DNA of 56,513 bases from CAMDBL01 sp964498125 (lineage in GTDB: Bacteria; Pseudomonadota; Alphaproteobacteria; Rhizobiales; Hyphomicrobiaceae): contig CAZCGE010000072.1 in assembly GCA_964498125.1 (NCBI GenBank), positions 1 to 56,513 of the forward strand, read 5' to 3'. The notes below the pieces were generated by a model, which made no database searches, was not told the origin of the DNA, and saw only the letters and a list, made by a program, of their open reading frames with translations. Shown in pieces: positions 16,016 through 25,089 of this stretch. How positions within the stretch are numbered: the first letter of the stretch is position 1; each line of letters begins with the position of its first letter. A program made the translations under genes and the position numbers.

Positions 16016-16840
16016 TTATTTGCCGGCGCCTTTGGCGCTGTCGGCACGTGCGGGAAGGGTGCCGGTGGTGATGCCAGAGCCCGGACCTGGCGCCAGCGGC
16101 GCGCTGACCACGCCAAACGGCAGGGTGATCACGCCGAACCATTTGCCGTCGGGCAGCAGGCGATGGTGCAACCCGGCCCACAGCGATTTCGACGACATGC
16201 CATCGACGAAGCTCTTCATCGGCGGCGCCGCGTAGAAGGCCAGCACGGTGGCCACCAGCATGGTGCCCGTCGCTGCCGGATGGCGGAGATCGATCGGCTT
16301 CATGGCCGTGCCGAACGAGGATTTGACGCGCGTGTCCATGACGTCGACGGAGTAGATCTCGTCGAGCAGGAGGTGGACGAGATAGCCGATCAGCATGAAG
16401 CCGCCCGCCAGCCAGGCGACACCCTCGTGCCGGCCGAGCATATGCTTGAAGACCACAGCCGTTAAACACGCGGCGAATATGGCCGCAAGCAGCGAATGCC
16501 AAATTCCGCGATGAACGGCGAGATGATGGAAGAGCGCATGCAGTCCATAGCGCACAGCGAGGAGGGTCCCAAGCCACAGCACCCAGAGCTCGGCGATCGA
16601 ATAGCGCGTCGCCAGCGTGAATAGCACCGCGAACGAGAGGAACACCGCCAGCCCCGAGAACAAGGCTCGGCTTGGCCGCGAGTCCTTCAGGTCGATGTCA
16701 GGCAGCACCGAGCCCAGAACGCCCGCCATCGTCACGGCAACGAGATTTTCCGGCGCCACCACATCGGCGGCCAGGGTGAGTGTCGCCAGCACGCCGGAGA
16801 CCACGGTGCCGGCACCGATGTGGGTCGTAAAGTTTGCCAT
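16016..16840 (-). CDS. DUF457 / YdjM-type membrane-bound metal-dependent hydrolase
   Basis: 274 residues from the ATG at 16840. MANFTTHIGAGTVVSG, then GSVLPDIDLKDSRPSR, HHLAVHRGIWHSLLAA and GYLVHLLLDEIY supply the His/Asp motifs of this family. About six hydrophobic segments. E. coli YdjM is LexA-regulated, but the family's reaction is not well defined. Divergent from the cation transporter at 17097. Confidence 0.85.
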   Translation of the reverse strand: MANFTTHIGAGTVVSGVLATLTLAADVVAPENLVAVTMAGVLGSVLPDIDLKDSRPSRALFSGLAVFLSFAVLFTLATRYSIAELWVLWLGTLLAVRYGLHALFHHLAVHRGIWHSLLAAIFAACLTAVVFKHMLGRHEGVAWLAGGFMLIGYLVHLLLDEIYSVDVMDTRVKSSFGTAMKPIDLRHPAATGTMLVATVLAFYAAPPMKSFVDGMSSKSLWAGLHHRLLPDGKWFGVITLPFGVVSAPLAPGPGSGITTGTLPARADSAKGAGK

Positions 16841-17096
16841 GGCGGAAAAGCCTTTGTTGCTGCGCGGATGCACGGCGCCTGTGGCGCACGAGAAAGCCCT
16901 GAAAACGCGTCTGACCCATCGTCTGATTCGCCTCGTCTCGGCGAGATGACGGACGTGTAAAATCTGTGGGTAGACCCGGCGTGACACTGGCACGTGGTGA
17001 TCCTGAAGGCGGCAGCTTGCAAATCGGGCTGGCTTCGGGCGCCGGCCTCTGCCACAGAGCAGGCGCCCGAAGCAGCAACCAGCCGCCAAGTGCCCA

Positions 17097-18008
17097 ATGA
17101 CCGTTGAGCAGTTACCCAGGACCGCGCGATTGACGGCTGTCGCCAGCGGCAGCATCGCCGTGGCCCTTATCGTCATGGCCATCAAATACTTGGCCTATCT
17201 GCGCACGGACAGCGTGGCGTTGTACTCGGACGCGCTGGAAAGCGTCGTCAATCTGGTGGCGGCCATTGTCGCGCTGCTGGCGATCAGGGTCAGTCAGCGG
17301 CCTGCCGACAAGCACCACCCCTACGGCCACCACAAGGCCGAGCTGTTCGCCGCCGTGCTCGAAGGCGCATTGATTGTCGTCGCGGCGCTGGCGATCATGC
17401 ACGAGGCTTGGCTTGCGCTGCAGTCGGCGCGGCTCGTCAACAGGCCATGGGAAGGACTGGCGATCAACGGGCTCGCCACCGCTATCAATTCGGCCTGGGC
17501 CTATGTCCTGATCCGCGGTGGCCGGACCTGGCGCTCGCCGGCGCTGACTGCCGATGGCTGGCATCTGCTGACGGACGTCGCCACGTCGATCGGCGTTCTC
17601 GTCGGTGTCGTGCTCGTCGCCATCACCGGCTGGCGGCTGCTCGACCCGCTGATTGCCATCGCCGTCGCCTTCAACATCCTATGGGCCGGCTACCGGATCA
17701 GCATGCTGTCCCTGAGTGTACTGATGGATGAAGCGGCGAGCAGCGAGATCCAGGGGCGCATTCAGGAGCTGATTGCCGCCAACGCCAACGGTGCCCTGCA
17801 GGTGCATGACATTCGCACGCGGCACGCTGGACGAGCCATGTTCATCGAATTCCACCTCGTGGTCCCCGGCGCGATGACGGTCAGCGAAGCCCACGTCATC
17901 TGTGACCGCCTCGAATATGCGCTGGAGGCCGACATCGAGGGCGCCGAGGTGGTGATCCACGTCGAGCCCGAGCACAAAGCCAAGGAAAAAGGCACCGTGC
18001 AGCTTTGA
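17097..18008 (+). CDS. Cation diffusion facilitator (CDF) transporter
   Basis: 303 residues. Six membrane helices in the first 205 residues; TM2 carries YSDALES and TM5 carries HLLTD, the metal-binding positions equivalent to the YiiP Asp/Asp and His/Asp site. KHHPYGHHKAE after TM2 is the conserved His-rich loop. The C-terminal domain (VHDIRTRHAGRAMFIEFHLVVPG, HVEPE) is the cytosolic dimer fold. It exports Zn2+, Fe2+ or another divalent ion by proton antiport. The metal cannot be assigned; Glu in TM2 departs from the all-Asp YiiP site. Confidence 0.93.
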   Translation: MTVEQLPRTARLTAVASGSIAVALIVMAIKYLAYLRTDSVALYSDALESVVNLVAAIVALLAIRVSQRPADKHHPYGHHKAELFAAVLEGALIVVAALAIMHEAWLALQSARLVNRPWEGLAINGLATAINSAWAYVLIRGGRTWRSPALTADGWHLLTDVATSIGVLVGVVLVAITGWRLLDPLIAIAVAFNILWAGYRISMLSLSVLMDEAASSEIQGRIQELIAANANGALQVHDIRTRHAGRAMFIEFHLVVPGAMTVSEAHVICDRLEYALEADIEGAEVVIHVEPEHKAKEKGTVQL

Positions 18009-18020
18009 TGGGCCGGAATA

Positions 18021-18584
18021 CTACCGGCGCTCCGGCGAGGAGCGGTCGCGGTTGATGCGCACCATCCAATCACCCGATTGAGTCCTCGTGCCACCTTCCG
18101 CAACCCCGCCATTCGACCGGTAAGTGGCATCGACACTGTAGGGGCCATCGCCGCGCGTGGAGCTTGAGTCATCGCAGGCGGCAACGCAGCGAGCGTCCGG
18201 CGCGGCCTGGTTTGGCGATATCATGCTGGCGTCCGCCAGCAGCGATGCCGGCTGCTGCTGTGTCTGCACATGGATGACCGTGCCTGGCGGCTGGTTGCAG
18301 CCTGCCGTGCACACCGTCGCCAAGGCTTCCGACGGCGCATTAGCCGCGTTGGCCCCCGCACTGTTGGCGCCCCTGGTGCGTTGCGAATATCTGACGACCG
18401 CCGGCTTGCCCGATGGATCGGCCTGCGCCAGCAGCACTGCGGCGGGCCTTTCGGCTGCCGCGGTCTGGGAGCCGGCCGCGTCCGACTGTGCGATGGCCGC
18501 CGGTGCGTTGACAACGACCGCCAACATCGCCAGCAAACCGGTCAACCGCGCGCGCCCGACCTGCTTGAGACCATCCCGCAACAT
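18021..18584 (-). CDS. Secreted protein of unknown function
   Basis: 187 residues. A signal peptide is clear (RLTGLLAMLAVVVNAPAAIAQ, cleavage about residue 33), preceded by GGGAG upstream of the ATG. The mature protein is low-complexity, rich in Ala, Ser and Gln, with CTAGC and CVAAC, two Cys pairs that may form disulfides. The last 45 residues are polar (YSVDATYRSNGG, DWMVRINRDRSS). I do not recognise it. It converges with the CDF gene with 12 bases between stops. Confidence 0.65.
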   Translation of the reverse strand: MLRDGLKQVGRARLTGLLAMLAVVVNAPAAIAQSDAAGSQTAAAERPAAVLLAQADPSGKPAVVRYSQRTRGANSAGANAANAPSEALATVCTAGCNQPPGTVIHVQTQQQPASLLADASMISPNQAAPDARCVAACDDSSSTRGDGPYSVDATYRSNGGVAEGGTRTQSGDWMVRINRDRSSPERR

Positions 18585-18817
18585 GCCCTCGTCTCCCTGA
18601 TGTCGCTCGAAACCAGGGCAAACGCTGACAGAACTTTGTTAACGAAGTGCTTAATGGCGCGTGAACCTGCCCGCGCCAACCGGACCTGCCAATTCGGCCA
18701 GACCTGCCACTTTGGACGGAGTCTGCCCGGGCGCGGCGCATGCGCTGTGCTTGCATGCACTACCGGTTGCTCGCCGTACGCGACGGATGCCGAGGGCTTG
18801 TTTGGCTGCGCGCCGGT

Positions 18818-18918
18818 CTAAGCAGATTTTCGTTGGAAGGCCAACGAATCATCTGCTTAGGACTTTGCTTTCGCAGAGTTTTATCGCAAACCCGCAAGGT
18901 ACACTTTTGCGAACTCTG
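18818..18918. repeat. Two adjacent imperfect stem-loops in the 18585-18919 gap
   Basis: First: CTAAGCAGAT (18818-18827) and TCGTTGG pair with CCAACGA (18841-18847) and ATCTGCTTAG (18851-18860). Second: CAGAGTT (18874-18880) and CGCAAA pair with TTTGCG and AACTCTG (18912-18918). The second lies directly after the YbjN stop on the minus strand. Spacing and pairing recall a REP/BIME-like couple, though neither is repeated elsewhere in the window. The rest of the 335-base gap (18585-18817) shows nothing I can name. Confidence 0.55.
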
Positions 18919-18919
18919 G

Positions 18920-19417
18920 TTAAGCCCGGCCTTCCGTCTCGAACATGGTCGAGGCCAAGGCTTCACGGCTGTCGCGACCGGCCCAAACGACGAACTGGAA
19001 GGCCTGGTAGTAGCGCTCGCAGGCTTCCAGCGCGGCGCGCAGCAGCGCTTCGCACTGCGGCGGCGCCACGATCGAGCCATTGAGCATCAAGGCCTGACGG
19101 AACATGATCAGGCCTTCATGGCTCCAGTAGTCGAAGTGTCCGACCCAGAGCTGCTCGTTGATTTGCGCGATCAGCTTGTAGATTTCGCTGAGACGATTGT
19201 CGGGCACCTTGAATTCGAAAGCACAGGCGATATGCAGCGCTTCCAGATCTTCCCGCCAATTGAGCGAAACGTGGTAATCGGCCCAGCTGCCCGCGACGAC
19301 CAGCGTCAGCTCGTCCTCGCTGGTGCGGTCAATCGCCCAATCATGGCTGCCGGCGACCTGCTCGACGAGGTCGATCGGATTGCTGGTCCGACTGTGACCG
19401 AGCTCACTTATTCCCAT
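18920..19417 (-). CDS. YbjN domain-containing protein
   Basis: 165 residues. NPIDLVEQVAGSHDWAIDRT, then LTLVVAGSWADYHVSLNWRED and LIAQINEQLWVGHFDYWSHEG match the YbjN fold, a type III secretion chaperone-like domain. Alphaproteobacterial members are often near proC or other housekeeping genes; the function is not established. GGGAAG lies upstream of the ATG. Confidence 0.85.
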   Translation of the reverse strand: MGISELGHSRTSNPIDLVEQVAGSHDWAIDRTSEDELTLVVAGSWADYHVSLNWREDLEALHIACAFEFKVPDNRLSEIYKLIAQINEQLWVGHFDYWSHEGLIMFRQALMLNGSIVAPPQCEALLRAALEACERYYQAFQFVVWAGRDSREALASTMFETEGRA

Positions 19418-19782
19418 GCCCGTCTTCCCTCACGTCAGTTGCGCCGCCCAGTCATCCGATTTGTGCGAGCCGCGGTTTTCAAACCAAACTTGGAACCGCG
19501 GCGACGTCCGAATGATGCGCGATCGTGTCGTCCCCCGTGTATTGCAACGTCAACACCACCGGTTGATCCGTTGCAAGCACGGCCCACGCCCAAGCCGACA
19601 TTGTCCACGGTGATCGTGGCAAACTGTAGGTGCAAGCCCGCCTTTGTTGGGACAAGCTGGGGAAAAGCTGAGGGTTGATCAGAGAAAGGGCGTGGACAAT
19701 CGCAGACCCATCACCCGCGGGCCGCCGAGTCGCGCCGGTGCTCAGCGGCACCCGCTGAACCCGATTGATCCGTGGTCAATGC
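19418..19782. other. 365-base gap without a supported gene
   Basis: Between YbjN and UbiK genes, both minus strand. Short frames are open but none has a ribosome binding site plus recognisable protein. One 8-bp perfect palindrome, CCGCGGTT (19470-19477) with AACCGCGG (19494-19501), lies 53 bases upstream of the YbjN start and could be an operator. Nothing else stands out. Confidence 0.5.
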
Positions 19783-20064
19783 TCATGCGGGCTCGTGGGA
19801 AGCGGCTGGCTCGAGCCGCGACAGCTCGGCCTCCAACAGCGCCAGCCGCGACTCCAAGCGCTCATTTTCGGCCCGCGCTTTCTCGGCCATGGCCTTGACC
19901 GCCTCGAATTCCTCGCGCTGCACGAGGTCCATGCCGCGCAGCATGCGTTCGGCCTGGCCGCGCATCACGGTTTCCACCTCGCGGCGGGCGCCCTGGGCGG
20001 CGCCGACCGCATCCGTCATCATGCGGGCCAGCTCGTCGAGCAATCGATTGTTGGACTGGGTCAT
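19783..20064 (-). CDS. ubiK: UbiK-family accessory factor (BMFP domain)
   Basis: 93 residues. NRLLDELARMMTDAVGAAQGARREVE followed by a long heptad-patterned coiled coil (REEFEAVKAMAEKARAENERLESRLALLEAEL) is the YqiC/BMFP layout. In enterobacteria UbiK binds UbiJ and supports aerobic ubiquinone synthesis; the protein also interacts with membranes. It is divergent from lgt. Confidence 0.88.
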   Translation of the reverse strand: MTQSNNRLLDELARMMTDAVGAAQGARREVETVMRGQAERMLRGMDLVQREEFEAVKAMAEKARAENERLESRLALLEAELSRLEPAASHEPA

Positions 20065-20271
20065 GGCCGAGGCGTCCTTTGCGATGTTGCCGGGGCCGGC
20101 GGCGCGTCCGCGCGATAGCGGCTAGACCGATCGATCTTACTATGGTGGTGCGCGGCGAGAGCCGCAAGGCGTCGATTTCTTACCCTGTGAAGCAGGCGGA
20201 TTGGCCCGGCATTGACACTTTAGGCTCCGGCGGGCCATCTCGTGCGTCCATCACGAGAGAACCAACACGCT

Positions 20272-21123
20272 ATGAGCCTCCTGGCATTGCCGTTCCCCAA
20301 CATCGATCCGGTCGCCCTCCAGTTCGGGCCGCTGACCGTGAAATGGTACGGCCTGGCCTATCTGACCGGCCTGGTGCTCGGTTGGCTCTATATCCGCCGA
20401 TTGATCGAGCAGCCGCGCTTGTGGGCGTCCGGACAGGCGCCCTTCCCGATCGAGCGGGTCGATGATCTGCTGCTGTACATGACCCTCGGCGTCATTATCG
20501 GCGGCCGGCTCGGCTCGGTGGTGTTCTACGAGCCGGGTTATTATCTGCGCTATCCGCTCGACATCTTCATGATCTGGAAAGGCGGCATGGCCTTCCACGG
20601 CGCGCTGATCGGATGCGGCGTGGCCATCTGGCTATTCGCGCGCCAGCATGGACTGCAGGTCTCGAGCGTGATGGATGTCAGCGCGGCGGCGGTGCCGATC
20701 GGTCTGTTCTTCGGGCGGCTTGCCAATTTCATCAATGGCGAGCTGTTCGGGCGGCCGACCACCGTGCCGTGGGGCATGGTGTTTCCCGACGCCGCCCGCA
20801 TGCGCGAGTACGAGACCATCGAACCGATACCGCGGCACCCGAGCCAACTCTATGAAGCGGCGTTGGAGGGTCTGGTGCTGGCGCTGGTACTGCGCGTTCT
20901 GACGCATCGGCGAGGCGGGCTGCAATCGCCTGGGCTGGTGACGGGCACATTCCTGGTCGGATACGGCCTTGCCCGCTCGTTCTGCGAGCTGTTCCGCCAG
21001 CCTGATCCGCTGCACGCCTTCACGGTGGGACCGCTGACGCCGGGCATCACCTACTCGATTCCCATGATCCTGCTCGGCTTGTGGTTTCTCGCCAAGGCGC
21101 GAGATCGGGCCAGGATGGCATGA
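20272..21123 (+). CDS. lgt: Prolipoprotein diacylglyceryl transferase
   Basis: 283 residues from ATG 20272. GVIIGGRLGSVVFYEP, then IWKGGMAFHGALIG with the essential His, FFGRLANFINGELFGRPT (the Lgt signature) and HPSQLYEA are all present. Seven membrane helices. Lgt adds diacylglycerol to the lipobox Cys of prolipoproteins in the inner membrane. Its stop overlaps the next start (ATGA). Confidence 0.97.
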   Translation: MSLLALPFPNIDPVALQFGPLTVKWYGLAYLTGLVLGWLYIRRLIEQPRLWASGQAPFPIERVDDLLLYMTLGVIIGGRLGSVVFYEPGYYLRYPLDIFMIWKGGMAFHGALIGCGVAIWLFARQHGLQVSSVMDVSAAAVPIGLFFGRLANFINGELFGRPTTVPWGMVFPDAARMREYETIEPIPRHPSQLYEAALEGLVLALVLRVLTHRRGGLQSPGLVTGTFLVGYGLARSFCELFRQPDPLHAFTVGPLTPGITYSIPMILLGLWFLAKARDRARMA

Positions 21124-22268
21124 ACGCCGATCCAAAACCGCGGCCTGACACGCCGCTGGCGCTGCAGCTCAAGGAGCGGATCCGGCGCGAGGGCCCGATG
21201 ACGGTCGCCCAGTTCATGCAGGCTTGTCTGCACGATCCCGAGCATGGCTACTACCGCCGGCGGGCCGCGATCGGCGCCGCGGGCGATTTCATCACCGCAC
21301 CTGAGATCAGCCAGGCATTCGGTGAGCTGATCGGGTTGTGGTGCGCCGTCGTTTGGCAACAGATGGGGTCGCCCGAGCGCGTCAGCCTGATCGAGCTGGG
21401 GCCAGGACGCGGCACCATGATGCGCGATGCGCTGCGGGCGGCGCGGCTGGTGCCAAGGTTCCAGCGGGCTGCCGCAGTGCACCTGGTGGAAAGCCATGCC
21501 GGCTTGCGCGCGATGCAGCAGGAGACGCTGCGCGACAGCGGTTCACCGATTGCATGGCACGAACAGGCACTGCAGGCGTTCGGCCGCAACGGCGCAATCG
21601 GCCCGCATCCAGCCATCGTCTTGGCCAATGAGTTCCTGGACGCCCAAGGCATTACCCAGCATGTCTACGAGGACGGCCGCTGGCACGAGCGCACGATCGG
21701 CCTCGATGTGACGGATCACCTGGTTTTCGGGCGCGGCATGCCGATCGACGCATGTGCGCCGGCCCTAGCCCCGCCCGCCGATGCGCAGGACGGCGACATC
21801 TTCGAGCAGTGCTCGGATCCCCATGCCGTTGCAGGCTTGCTGGCTGATTTTGCCGGCCGCGCGCCCTTGGCCGCGCTGTTCATCGATTATGGGCACGCCC
21901 GCACGCAGCTCGGCGATACGCTGCAAGCCGTGGCCGGGCATGGGGCGACCTGCCCGCTGCGGGCGCCAGGCGAGGTCGATCTGTCGGCACAGGTCGATTT
22001 CCAAGCCTTTGCCAGGACCTGCCTGACGGCCGGCGGCGGCAACCTTGTGTGCGTCGATGGCCCCGTCAGCCAGGCCGAATTCCTCGGCACGCTGGGGATC
22101 GTGGAACGCGCGTCGCGGTTGATGGCAGCCAACCCCGCAAAGGCCACCACCATTGAAGCCGGCGTCGCCCGCCTGATCGCGCCCGGCGGCATGGGCACAC
22201 GCTTCAAGGCCATCGGCATTCGCTCGGCGAGCCTGCCTGCATTGCCAGGCTTTCCTGCACAGGGCTGA
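21120..22268 (+). CDS. Class I SAM-dependent methyltransferase, NDUFAF7/MidA family
   Basis: 382 residues from ATG 21120, overlapping the lgt stop by four bases. HDPEHGYYRRRAAIGAAGDFITAPEISQAFGELIG and SLIELGPGRGTMM (SAM site) are diagnostic of DUF185. The mitochondrial homologue NDUFAF7 dimethylates an arginine of the complex I subunit NDUFS2; bacterial substrate not demonstrated here. Translationally coupled to lgt. Confidence 0.92.
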   Translation: MNADPKPRPDTPLALQLKERIRREGPMTVAQFMQACLHDPEHGYYRRRAAIGAAGDFITAPEISQAFGELIGLWCAVVWQQMGSPERVSLIELGPGRGTMMRDALRAARLVPRFQRAAAVHLVESHAGLRAMQQETLRDSGSPIAWHEQALQAFGRNGAIGPHPAIVLANEFLDAQGITQHVYEDGRWHERTIGLDVTDHLVFGRGMPIDACAPALAPPADAQDGDIFEQCSDPHAVAGLLADFAGRAPLAALFIDYGHARTQLGDTLQAVAGHGATCPLRAPGEVDLSAQVDFQAFARTCLTAGGGNLVCVDGPVSQAEFLGTLGIVERASRLMAANPAKATTIEAGVARLIAPGGMGTRFKAIGIRSASLPALPGFPAQG

Positions 22269-22273
22269 ACCAC

Positions 22274-22786
22274 ATGCCTGCGACCCGCGAGCAGCTGTTC
22301 CTGCGTCTGGCCGAGCTTGGCATCACCAGCCGCACGATCGAGCACGAGCCGGTCTTCACCGTGGCACAAAGTGCATCGGTCGAACGGCAGCTCCCTGGTG
22401 GGCACACCAAGAACCTGTTTCTCAAGGACAAGAAGGACAAGCTGTTTCTCCTGGTCGCCGAGGGGCGGACCGGGATCGACCTCAAGTCCTTGCACGCGGT
22501 TCTGGGCTCGGCCCGGTTGAGTTTTGGCACTGCCGCACTGCTCCAGGAGGTGCTTGGCGTGCCGCCCGGCTCGGTCACGGCCCTAGCCCTGATCAACGAC
22601 CACAGCCAGCGCGTCAGTGTGGTGATCGATGCTCGCCTGATGGTTTATGACAGCGTCAACTGCCATCCACTGGCCAATACCGCGACGACGAACATTGCGC
22701 GTGACGACCTTTTGCGGTTCATTCGCGCCTGCGGTCATGAGCCACGCATCGTCGCGCTCGGCGGCGATGGTGATGCGTATCACTGA
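22274..22786 (+). CDS. Prolyl-tRNA editing protein ProXp-ala (YbaK/PrdX family)
   Basis: 170 residues, six bases after the previous stop. GHTKNLFLKDKKDKLFLLVAEG contains the essential Lys of the editing pocket, and GVPPGSVTALALIND is the conserved loop; DSVNCHPLANTATT is the C-terminal part. It hydrolyses Ala-tRNA-Pro in trans, covering a proofreading gap of alphaproteobacterial ProRS, which lacks the inserted editing domain. Confidence 0.93.
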   Translation: MPATREQLFLRLAELGITSRTIEHEPVFTVAQSASVERQLPGGHTKNLFLKDKKDKLFLLVAEGRTGIDLKSLHAVLGSARLSFGTAALLQEVLGVPPGSVTALALINDHSQRVSVVIDARLMVYDSVNCHPLANTATTNIARDDLLRFIRACGHEPRIVALGGDGDAYH

Positions 22787-22858
22787 TGCAGTTTCCCCTG
22801 GCGCATGTCGGGGCGCATGCTTACGTCAATGGCCAATCGAGGCCGTGGGAGAAAGACG

Positions 22859-23788
22859 ATGGATTTCGGTTTGAAGAAGCCTGCTGAGCCAGGCGCAAGC
22901 CCGGCGGCGAGCCCTGCAGGAGACATCATCAAGGACTCCTCCACGTCCGGCTTTGCCAAGGATGTGATGGAAGCCTCCAAGTCGGTCCCCGTGATTGTCG
23001 ATTTCTGGGCCGATTGGTGCGGGCCGTGCAAGCAGTTGACGCCAACCCTGGAAAAAGTGGTGCGCAGCCATGGCGGCAAGGTCCGCCTGGTCAAGATCAA
23101 CATCGACCAGCATCCAGCCTTGGCCGGCCAATTGCGCATCCAGTCGCTGCCGACGGTCTATGCCTTCCGCGACGGCCGGCCGCTCGACGGCTTCACGGGT
23201 GCGCAGACCGAAACGCAGGTCAGGGCTTTTGTCGACCGCCTGATCGGCGGCGAGGAGGCCGTCAACCTGGCCGAAGCCGTTGCGGCCGCCAAGCAGGCCG
23301 TGGATGAAGGCGACTTACAGACCGCCGCCGAAATCTACGCCAGCGTTCTGGAGGAGGACCCGCAGCACGTCGAGGCCCTGGCCGGATTGGCCAACTGCTA
23401 CCTCAAGAGCGGCGACGTGGCGCGCGCCAAGCAGACGATCGAGCTGGTGCCGCCCGACAAGCGCAATGCGGCCGCGGTGACCGGCGTCCGGGCCGCGCTC
23501 GATCTTGCCAGCATGGCCGGCCAGCAGGACAATCGCGCCGAGCTGCAGGCCCGGCTCGCCGCCAATCCAGGCGATCATCAGGCGCGGTTCGATCTGGCGG
23601 TGGCGCTGGCTGCTCGCGGCGCCAAGCAGGAGGCCATCGACCATCTGCTCGACCTGTTCCGGCGCGATCGCAACTGGAACGAGCAGGGCGCGCGCAAACA
23701 GCTCGTGCAGCTGTTCGAGGCCTGGGGTCCCAAGGACGAAGCCACGCTCGATGGCCGCCGGCGTCTATCGTCGCTGATGTTCTCCTGA
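22859..23788 (+). CDS. CnoX/YbbN-type thioredoxin-TPR chaperedoxin
   Basis: 309 residues from ATG 22859 (GGGAGAAAG upstream). A thioredoxin domain spans about residues 30-130 with WCGPCK intact (in E. coli CnoX the motif is SQHC), SLPTVYAFRDGRP giving the cis-Pro. The C-terminal half is TPR-like helical repeats (EIYASVLEEDPQHVEALAGLANCYL). CnoX guards GroEL substrates against overoxidation; groEL lies 8 kb downstream. Confidence 0.92.
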   Translation: MDFGLKKPAEPGASPAASPAGDIIKDSSTSGFAKDVMEASKSVPVIVDFWADWCGPCKQLTPTLEKVVRSHGGKVRLVKINIDQHPALAGQLRIQSLPTVYAFRDGRPLDGFTGAQTETQVRAFVDRLIGGEEAVNLAEAVAAAKQAVDEGDLQTAAEIYASVLEEDPQHVEALAGLANCYLKSGDVARAKQTIELVPPDKRNAAAVTGVRAALDLASMAGQQDNRAELQARLAANPGDHQARFDLAVALAARGAKQEAIDHLLDLFRRDRNWNEQGARKQLVQLFEAWGPKDEATLDGRRRLSSLMFS

Positions 23789-23858
23789 GACTTTGCGCAC
23801 GTCCCCCGCGGGCCAGGCGGCGGGCGCCATCACGTCGAATGCGGAAGGATACAGTATC

Positions 23859-24545
23859 GTGGCAGCGACCGATCGCACCAGAACGGTGAACGACTTGCCG
23901 CCCGAGCTGCCGGTGTTTCCGCTGCAGGGCTGCATTCTGTTGCCGCGGACCACGTTGCCGCTCAATGTCTTCGAGCCGCGCTATCTGGATATGATCAACG
24001 ACGTGCTCGCCGGCAATCGCTTGCTCGGCATCATCCAGCCGGCGGACGTGGAGAGCGAAGCGGAGAGTCCGGCCGGCAAGTCCGTGCGGCTGCGCGGCAT
24101 CGGTTGTGCCGGACGCCTGACCGGCTTTGAGGAGTTGGCCGACGGCCGCATCCAGATCGTCTTGACCGGCATTTGCCGCTTTGCGATCTTGGATGAACTC
24201 GATGTGGCGACCCCCTATCGCAAGTTTCGCGTGGATTACCAACGCTTTGCGTTGGACCTGGAGCGCGGCGCCGGCGCCCAGGATGTCGATCGCGGCACAT
24301 TGCTTGGCGTGCTCAAGACCTACCTGGAGGCCAAGCGGATGCGAGCGGACTGGGAGGCGATCGAGCAATCGGGCGTTGAACAGCTGGTCAATGCGCTGTC
24401 GGTTGTCTGCCCCTACCGTCCGGAAGAAAAGCAGGCATTGCTCGAGGCGGTGACGCTGAAGGAGCGGGCCGACGTTCTGCTGGCGCTCGCCAAGATGGAG
24501 CTGGCGGCGGGACACGCTGGCAATACCCGAGGGCGATTGCAGTGA
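23859..24545 (+). CDS. LON peptidase substrate-binding-domain protein
   Basis: 228 residues from the GTG at 23859, which has GGAAGGA 9 bases upstream; an upstream TTG at 23793 is in frame but has no site. ELPVFPLQGCILLPRTTLPLNVFEPRYLDMI is the start of the LON N-domain, and GRIQIVLTGICRFAI a later block. No ATPase or protease part. The gene commonly sits between cnoX and trm112 in alphaproteobacteria, as here. Confidence 0.9.
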   Translation: MAATDRTRTVNDLPPELPVFPLQGCILLPRTTLPLNVFEPRYLDMINDVLAGNRLLGIIQPADVESEAESPAGKSVRLRGIGCAGRLTGFEELADGRIQIVLTGICRFAILDELDVATPYRKFRVDYQRFALDLERGAGAQDVDRGTLLGVLKTYLEAKRMRADWEAIEQSGVEQLVNALSVVCPYRPEEKQALLEAVTLKERADVLLALAKMELAAGHAGNTRGRLQ

Positions 24546-24808
24546 GCACCCCAGTGGATCAGCATCGCATCGACCCGGATCAAGAGCGCGCGGTGGGCGT
24601 TTCCGCCGAGCGCACAGATCCCAAGCTGCTGGAGCTGCTGGTCTGTCCGGTGACCAGAATGGCGCTCATTTACGACGCGGCGCGCCAGGAGCTGGTCAGC
24701 CGTGCCGCCAGCTTGGCCTATCCCATCTGCCACGGTGTGCCAATGCTCAGCCCAGCCGCGGCGCGGCCGCTCGAGGAGGCGGAAATCGAGGCGCTGCGCC
24801 TGCGCTGA
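24542..24808 (+). CDS. Trm112 family protein
   Basis: 88 residues; the GTG at 24542 overlaps the LON-protein stop (GTGA). LLELLVCPVTRMALIYDAARQELVS and LAYPICHGVPML are the Trm112/YcaR core. Eukaryotic Trm112 activates methyltransferases; the bacterial role is less clear. The first 25 residues are an acidic extension not seen in the shortest members. Confidence 0.9.
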   Translation: MSTPVDQHRIDPDQERAVGVSAERTDPKLLELLVCPVTRMALIYDAARQELVSRAASLAYPICHGVPMLSPAAARPLEEAEIEALRLR

Positions 24809-24897
24809 GGCCATCGGCTGGCCTGTCCTTGCGGGCTCGCTAGCCGACGGAATGTGCCGGCGAAGTGTTCGGCGGTTGAATTTGGCGCCGGTGGGCG

Positions 24898-25005
24898 CTA
24901 GAGCATTTTCCGCCAAAGTGGGCACCAGTTTGGCGTAGAAAATGCGACAAACAAAAGACTAGAGCGATTTCCCCTGATTCAATTCGAGTGGAAAACGCTC
25001 TAGTC
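24898..25005 (+). repeat. Dispersed intergenic repeat, copy 1, with second palindrome
   Basis: Begins CTAGAGCATTTTCCGCC and contains GGGCACC in the loop, then TTTGGCG, GAAAATGCGAC and AAACAAAAGACTAG; GCATTTTC/CGCCAAA pairs with TTTGGCG/GAAAATGC. A second stem is attached: GACTAGAGCG (24957-24966) with CGCTCTAGTC (24996-25005). Two further copies of the first part are at 29306-29370 and 34165-34228. All are intergenic. Confidence 0.88.
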
Positions 25006-25089
25006 AGCGCAGTGCGAGCGGAGCCCGCGAGGGCCCCGGCCGTCCGCCGCGATTACTCCAGCATCGGCCCAGCCTCGAAAGGAACTGCC

